Shown: one piece after another, positions 5,869 through 6,065 of the stretch
How the letters are laid out: each line of letters starts with the position of its first letter
Position numbering within the stretch: position 1 is the first letter of the stretch
From: Paracoccaceae bacterium
GTDB taxonomy: Bacteria; Pseudomonadota; Alphaproteobacteria; Rhodobacterales; Rhodobacteraceae
NCBI GenBank assembly: GCA_015485015.1
Contig: WFUK01000424.1
Location: forward strand, 1 to 6,065
Length of the DNA: 6,065 nt
Reading direction: 5' to 3'
Position numbers and translations under genes: made by a program
Notes under the pieces: generated by a model
What the model was told of the DNA's origin: nothing
Databases searched by the model: none
The model's input: the letters and a program-made list of their open reading frames with translations, nothing else

Positions 5869-6065
5869 GTTTTTTGATGGTTTTTATTTCCGATTAAATA
5901 GTAGTCACCCCCGCTATTCACGGAATACTCCAGATTGGAGCCTGTGTATCATGCTCCCGAAAAATGCGCGCTTAACCCTTTTTCCGGCCTCGTATAGGTC
6001 GTTAACGATTTCTACCTAAAGGTGTTTAGGGCAATTGTGAGCCCTGCATCCATCCAGATATCAAA
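5869..6065. other. Non-coding region upstream of soxX with small inverted repeats
   Basis: No credible gene was found on either strand between the soxX promoter and the right edge. The stretch is visibly more AT-rich than the genes in its left part. It carries short perfect inverted repeats: CTCCA/TGGAG (5928-5940), GGAGC/GCTCC (5937-5957), TCGTTAACGA (5999-6008), CCTAAA/TTTAGG (6015-6030) and AGGGC/GCCCT (6028-6045). It may contain control sites for soxX or for a gene to the right of the window, but no strong plus-strand promoter was seen. Confidence 0.5.

Noticed and set aside
5874..5900. Plus-strand promoter (TTGATG with TAAATA)
   Set aside because: The spacer is only about 15 bases and no plus-strand gene begins in the remaining window.

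Overview
The window looks like a piece of an alphaproteobacterial chromosome, most likely from the Rhodobacterales/Roseobacter group. The grounds are the moderately high GC coding style, a SoxX-type cytochrome, and a large periplasmic protein that joins a PstS-like domain to an OmpA domain, an architecture I associate with that group. The taxonomic call is inference from gene content, not from a marker gene.

Layout: (1) 1-527, plus strand, is the C-terminal part of an RND periplasmic adaptor (membrane fusion protein) whose start lies left of the window. (2) 524-3643, plus strand, is a complete 1039-residue inner-membrane RND permease overlapping the adaptor by 4 bases (ATGA). (3) 3633-3659 is a strong GC-rich hairpin at the convergent junction; it contains the permease stop codon and probably ends transcription from the right. 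(4) 3686-5242, minus strand, is a 518-residue secreted protein: signal peptide, small N-terminal domain, PstS-like oxyanion-binding domain, C-terminal OmpA peptidoglycan-binding domain. (5) 5291-5800, minus strand, is a 169-residue exported mono-heme cytochrome c recognised as SoxX. (6) 5801-6065 has no gene. It holds a candidate soxX promoter with a perfect TTGACA box, an imperfect dyad just downstream of that box, and several small inverted repeats farther upstream.

How the genes work together: the adaptor and permease form the periplasmic and inner-membrane parts of a tripartite efflux pump driven by proton influx. No outer-membrane TolC-type channel is in the window. The minus-strand pair (soxX, then the PstS-like/OmpA gene, 48 bases apart with no visible terminator between them) looks like one transcription unit read from the promoter near 5840-5868 and ending at the hairpin. 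SoxX normally pairs with SoxA to start thiosulfate oxidation and is normally followed by soxY, soxZ and soxA. Here it is followed by a peptidoglycan-anchored oxyanion-binding protein, which is the most unusual feature of the window. No mobile element, CRISPR array, tRNA or rRNA was seen.
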